The translations under genes were made by a program, and so were the position numbers. This document shows positions 15,116 to 15,856 of a DNA stretch of 15,856 nt, piece by piece (within the stretch, counting starts at the first letter, position 1; every line of letters starts with the position of its first letter). The notes under the pieces are model-generated. The model had not been told where the DNA came from. It worked only from the letters and a program-made list of their open reading frames with translations, and searched no databases. The stretch comes from Bacteroides sp. (GTDB lineage: Bacteria > Bacteroidota > Bacteroidia > Bacteroidales > GCA-2748055), in NCBI GenBank assembly GCA_011048475.1, contig DSDZ01000131.1:1-15856 (forward strand), written 5' to 3'.

Positions 15116-15388
15116 TTACTTAACGGCGTCACTCAACTCACTCCCCGGTTTGAACTTAACAACCTTCTTTGCAGCAATTTTGATTTCTGCGCCGGTCTGA
15201 GGATTCCTTCCGGTCCTTGCACCTCTTTTAGATACTGAGAACGATCCAAAACCTACCAGTGCAACGCGGTCGCCTTTTTTCAGAGCTTTGGTGGTCGCTT
15301 CAATGAAAGCGTCGAGAGCTCTCTTGGCATCTGCCTTAGTCAGGTTGGCCTCAGCAGCAATAGCATCTATTAATTGTGCTTTGTTCAT
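15116..15388 (-). CDS. hup: HU family DNA-binding protein
   Basis: A 90-residue histone-like nucleoid protein of the HU/IHF family, which dimerises, bends DNA and compacts the chromosome. It begins MNKAQLIDAIAAEANLTKADAKRAL (helical dimerisation part, quoted here as a known family start), then RVALVGFGSFSV, and the beta-arm has the hallmark RTGRNPQTG with the intercalating proline in the NPQTG turn. The C-terminal KVVKFKPGSELSDAV is typical. Length matches HU exactly. It has the best promoter in the window, a leader of about 47 nt without a Shine-Dalgarno sequence, and a strong terminator of its own, which fits high expression as a single-gene unit. A-tracts upstream of the promoter could give bent DNA. 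HU versus an IHF-like paralogue cannot be settled without the rest of the genome. Confidence 0.97.
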   Translation of the reverse strand: MNKAQLIDAIAAEANLTKADAKRALDAFIEATTKALKKGDRVALVGFGSFSVSKRGARTGRNPQTGAEIKIAAKKVVKFKPGSELSDAVK

Positions 15389-15441
15389 AATGATGAAATT
15401 TAAGGGTTAGTAAATTCTTGTCGTTTACGCCAAATTCTATA

Positions 15442-15472
15442 CAAATATAGATTTTTCTTACACCCGCACAAA
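15442..15472 (-). promoter_or_regulatory. predicted HU promoter
   Basis: On the minus strand, TTTG (15469-15472) is followed after 19 nt by TATATTTG (15442-15449), a full match to the Bacteroidetes consensus TTTG-N19-TAnnTTTG. The start of transcription is expected near 15435, about 47 nt before the HU ATG. A/T tracts lie just upstream. Confidence 0.8.
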
Positions 15473-15479
15473 TGTGAGC

Positions 15480-15539
15480 AAAAAAAAATCGCTGAAAAGT
15501 TTATAAATACAGCATTTTTGTAAAAAATCCGCCTTTTTT
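15480..15539. other. A/T-tract region upstream of the HU promoter
   Basis: Six A or T runs of 3 to 9 bases have centres near 15484, 15496, 15506, 15517, 15524 and 15536, very roughly one helical turn apart. Such phasing can bend DNA or act like an UP element. Apart from this, the promoters and the tRNA, I see nothing in the gap 15389-15654 that looks coding. Confidence 0.4.
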
Positions 15540-15641
15540 CTGCCCCAGAACATGTTTTTCGCAAAATCCTCTGCATCCTTTGCCAGCACTCAATTCCTTC
15601 CATATTTCCAGAATCCCGCCTCCCCTCTCCCGGAATTTTGC

Positions 15642-15649
15642 TAATTTTG
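15642..15649 (+). promoter_or_regulatory. predicted -7 element of the tRNA-Ser promoter
   Basis: TAATTTTG matches TAnnTTTG exactly and ends 5 nt before the mature tRNA 5' end, so transcription would begin at or almost at the first tRNA base. No TTG is found 19 to 21 nt upstream; that stretch is C-rich. Confidence 0.5.
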
Positions 15650-15654
15650 CGCCC

Positions 15655-15741
15655 GGAGGAATGGCAGAGTGGTCGAATGCGGCGGTCTTGAAAACCGTTG
15701 TCCGTTCACGCGGACCGGGGGTTCGAATCCCTCTTCCTCCG
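15655..15741 (+). tRNA. tRNA-Ser(UGA)
   Basis: An 87-nt cloverleaf folds by eye. The acceptor stem GGAGGAA (15655-15661) pairs with TTCCTCC (15734-15740) and is followed by discriminator G. The D arm contains GCAGAGTGGTCGAATGC. The anticodon stem GCGGT/ACCGT encloses loop CTTGAAA with anticodon TGA (15689-15691), reading UCA and, through wobble, other UCN codons. A long variable arm (GTCCG...CGGAC), the mark of class II tRNAs such as Ser, follows. The T arm is GGGGG-TTCGAAT-CCCTC. The discriminator G also fits Ser. The 3' CCA is not encoded (CAA follows), so the CCA-adding enzyme must add it. Confidence 0.97.
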
Positions 15742-15756
15742 CAAAACCATCAAATA

Positions 15757-15780
15757 CCGTCCACGAAAGTGGGCGGTTTT
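15757..15780 (+). terminator. intrinsic terminator after tRNA-Ser
   Basis: CCGTCCAC and GTGGGCGG form an 8-bp stem (one G-U pair) closed by a GAAA tetraloop and followed by TTTTACTTTT. It starts 15 nt after the tRNA, so the tRNA is probably a single-gene transcript. Confidence 0.85.
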
Positions 15781-15789
15781 ACTTTTCAA

Positions 15790-15856
15790 TGAATCGAGTC
15801 ACGCTTGCGTGTACGAGAGAATTGGGAAGAAAAGCCTTTAAGAGCGAAGCGAGTAA
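15790..15856 (+). other. open tail after tRNA-Ser, unassigned
   Basis: From the ATG at 15790 the frame stays open to the window end (about 22 codons, cut by the edge), but it has no visible start signal and lies straight after a terminator. It contains a small hairpin, CACGC-TT-GCGTG (about 15799-15810), and near the end a GCGA-A-GCGA doublet. It may be the start of a short gene, a repeat element, or the edge of something inserted next to the tRNA; sequence beyond the window is needed to tell. Confidence 0.3.

Noticed and set aside
15400..15603. A 67-codon minus-strand frame upstream of HU
   Set aside because: It overlies the HU promoter and A/T tracts, and its composition is low-complexity.
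15580..15792. A 70-codon frame running through tRNA-Ser
   Set aside because: The residues AEWSNAAVLKTVV are the usual spurious translation of a tRNA-Ser gene.

Overview
The window looks like an ordinary chromosomal segment of a member of the Bacteroidota (Bacteroidetes). Three things point there: the protein families (a LytTR response regulator, a small membrane-anchored protein and a secreted protein whose wording I recall only from this phylum), weak or absent Shine-Dalgarno sequences, and promoters of the phylum's own type (TTG, 19 to 21 nt, then TAnnTTTG). The order cannot be fixed by eye. A 2-oxoglutarate dehydrogenase together with methylglyoxal synthase would suit a Marinilabiliales- or Bacteroidales-like lineage with an oxidative TCA branch, but that is inference. 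Base composition looks close to 50% GC throughout, and no stretch of genes looks foreign.

Layout. 1-2369 (+): the 3' part of sucA (E1o, cut by the window edge) and complete sucB (E2o), two successive TCA-cycle subunits 2 nt apart. 2381-4759 (-): a family 4 glycosyltransferase followed by a periplasmic thioredoxin-fold protein. 4886-5899 (+): murB. 5903-6970 (-): mltG. 7047-7502 (+): mgsA. 7512-8705 (-): a class I aspartate aminotransferase. 8814-9338 (+): a small membrane-anchored protein of unknown function. 9372-11420 (-): htpG. 11498-14256 (-): a tight three-gene unit (LytTR regulator, class III aminotransferase, secreted protein) with a good promoter in front. 14357-15046 (-): trmH. 15116-15388 (-): HU, with a near-ideal promoter and a strong terminator. 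15655-15741 (+): tRNA-Ser(UGA) with its own terminator, then about 75 nt open to the window end.

How the genes fit together. Most of the window is housekeeping: TCA cycle, peptidoglycan synthesis and strand termination (murB and mltG lie tail to tail), amino-acid transamination, chaperone, nucleoid protein and tRNA modification. Between 2.3 and 9.4 kb the strands alternate, giving four convergent pairs separated by only 3 to 33 nt with no recognisable terminator.

I found no CRISPR array, insertion sequence, integrase, toxin-antitoxin pair or defence cluster. The points most worth a second look are the LytTR-aminotransferase-secreted protein operon, a four-cysteine tail on E1o, a divergent subunit-binding domain in E2o, the HU/trmH junction where a terminator sits 20 nt before the trmH start, a small inverted-repeat cluster over the htpG promoter, and the open tail after the tRNA. 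No gap without a gene exceeds 300 nt; the longest is 15389-15654.
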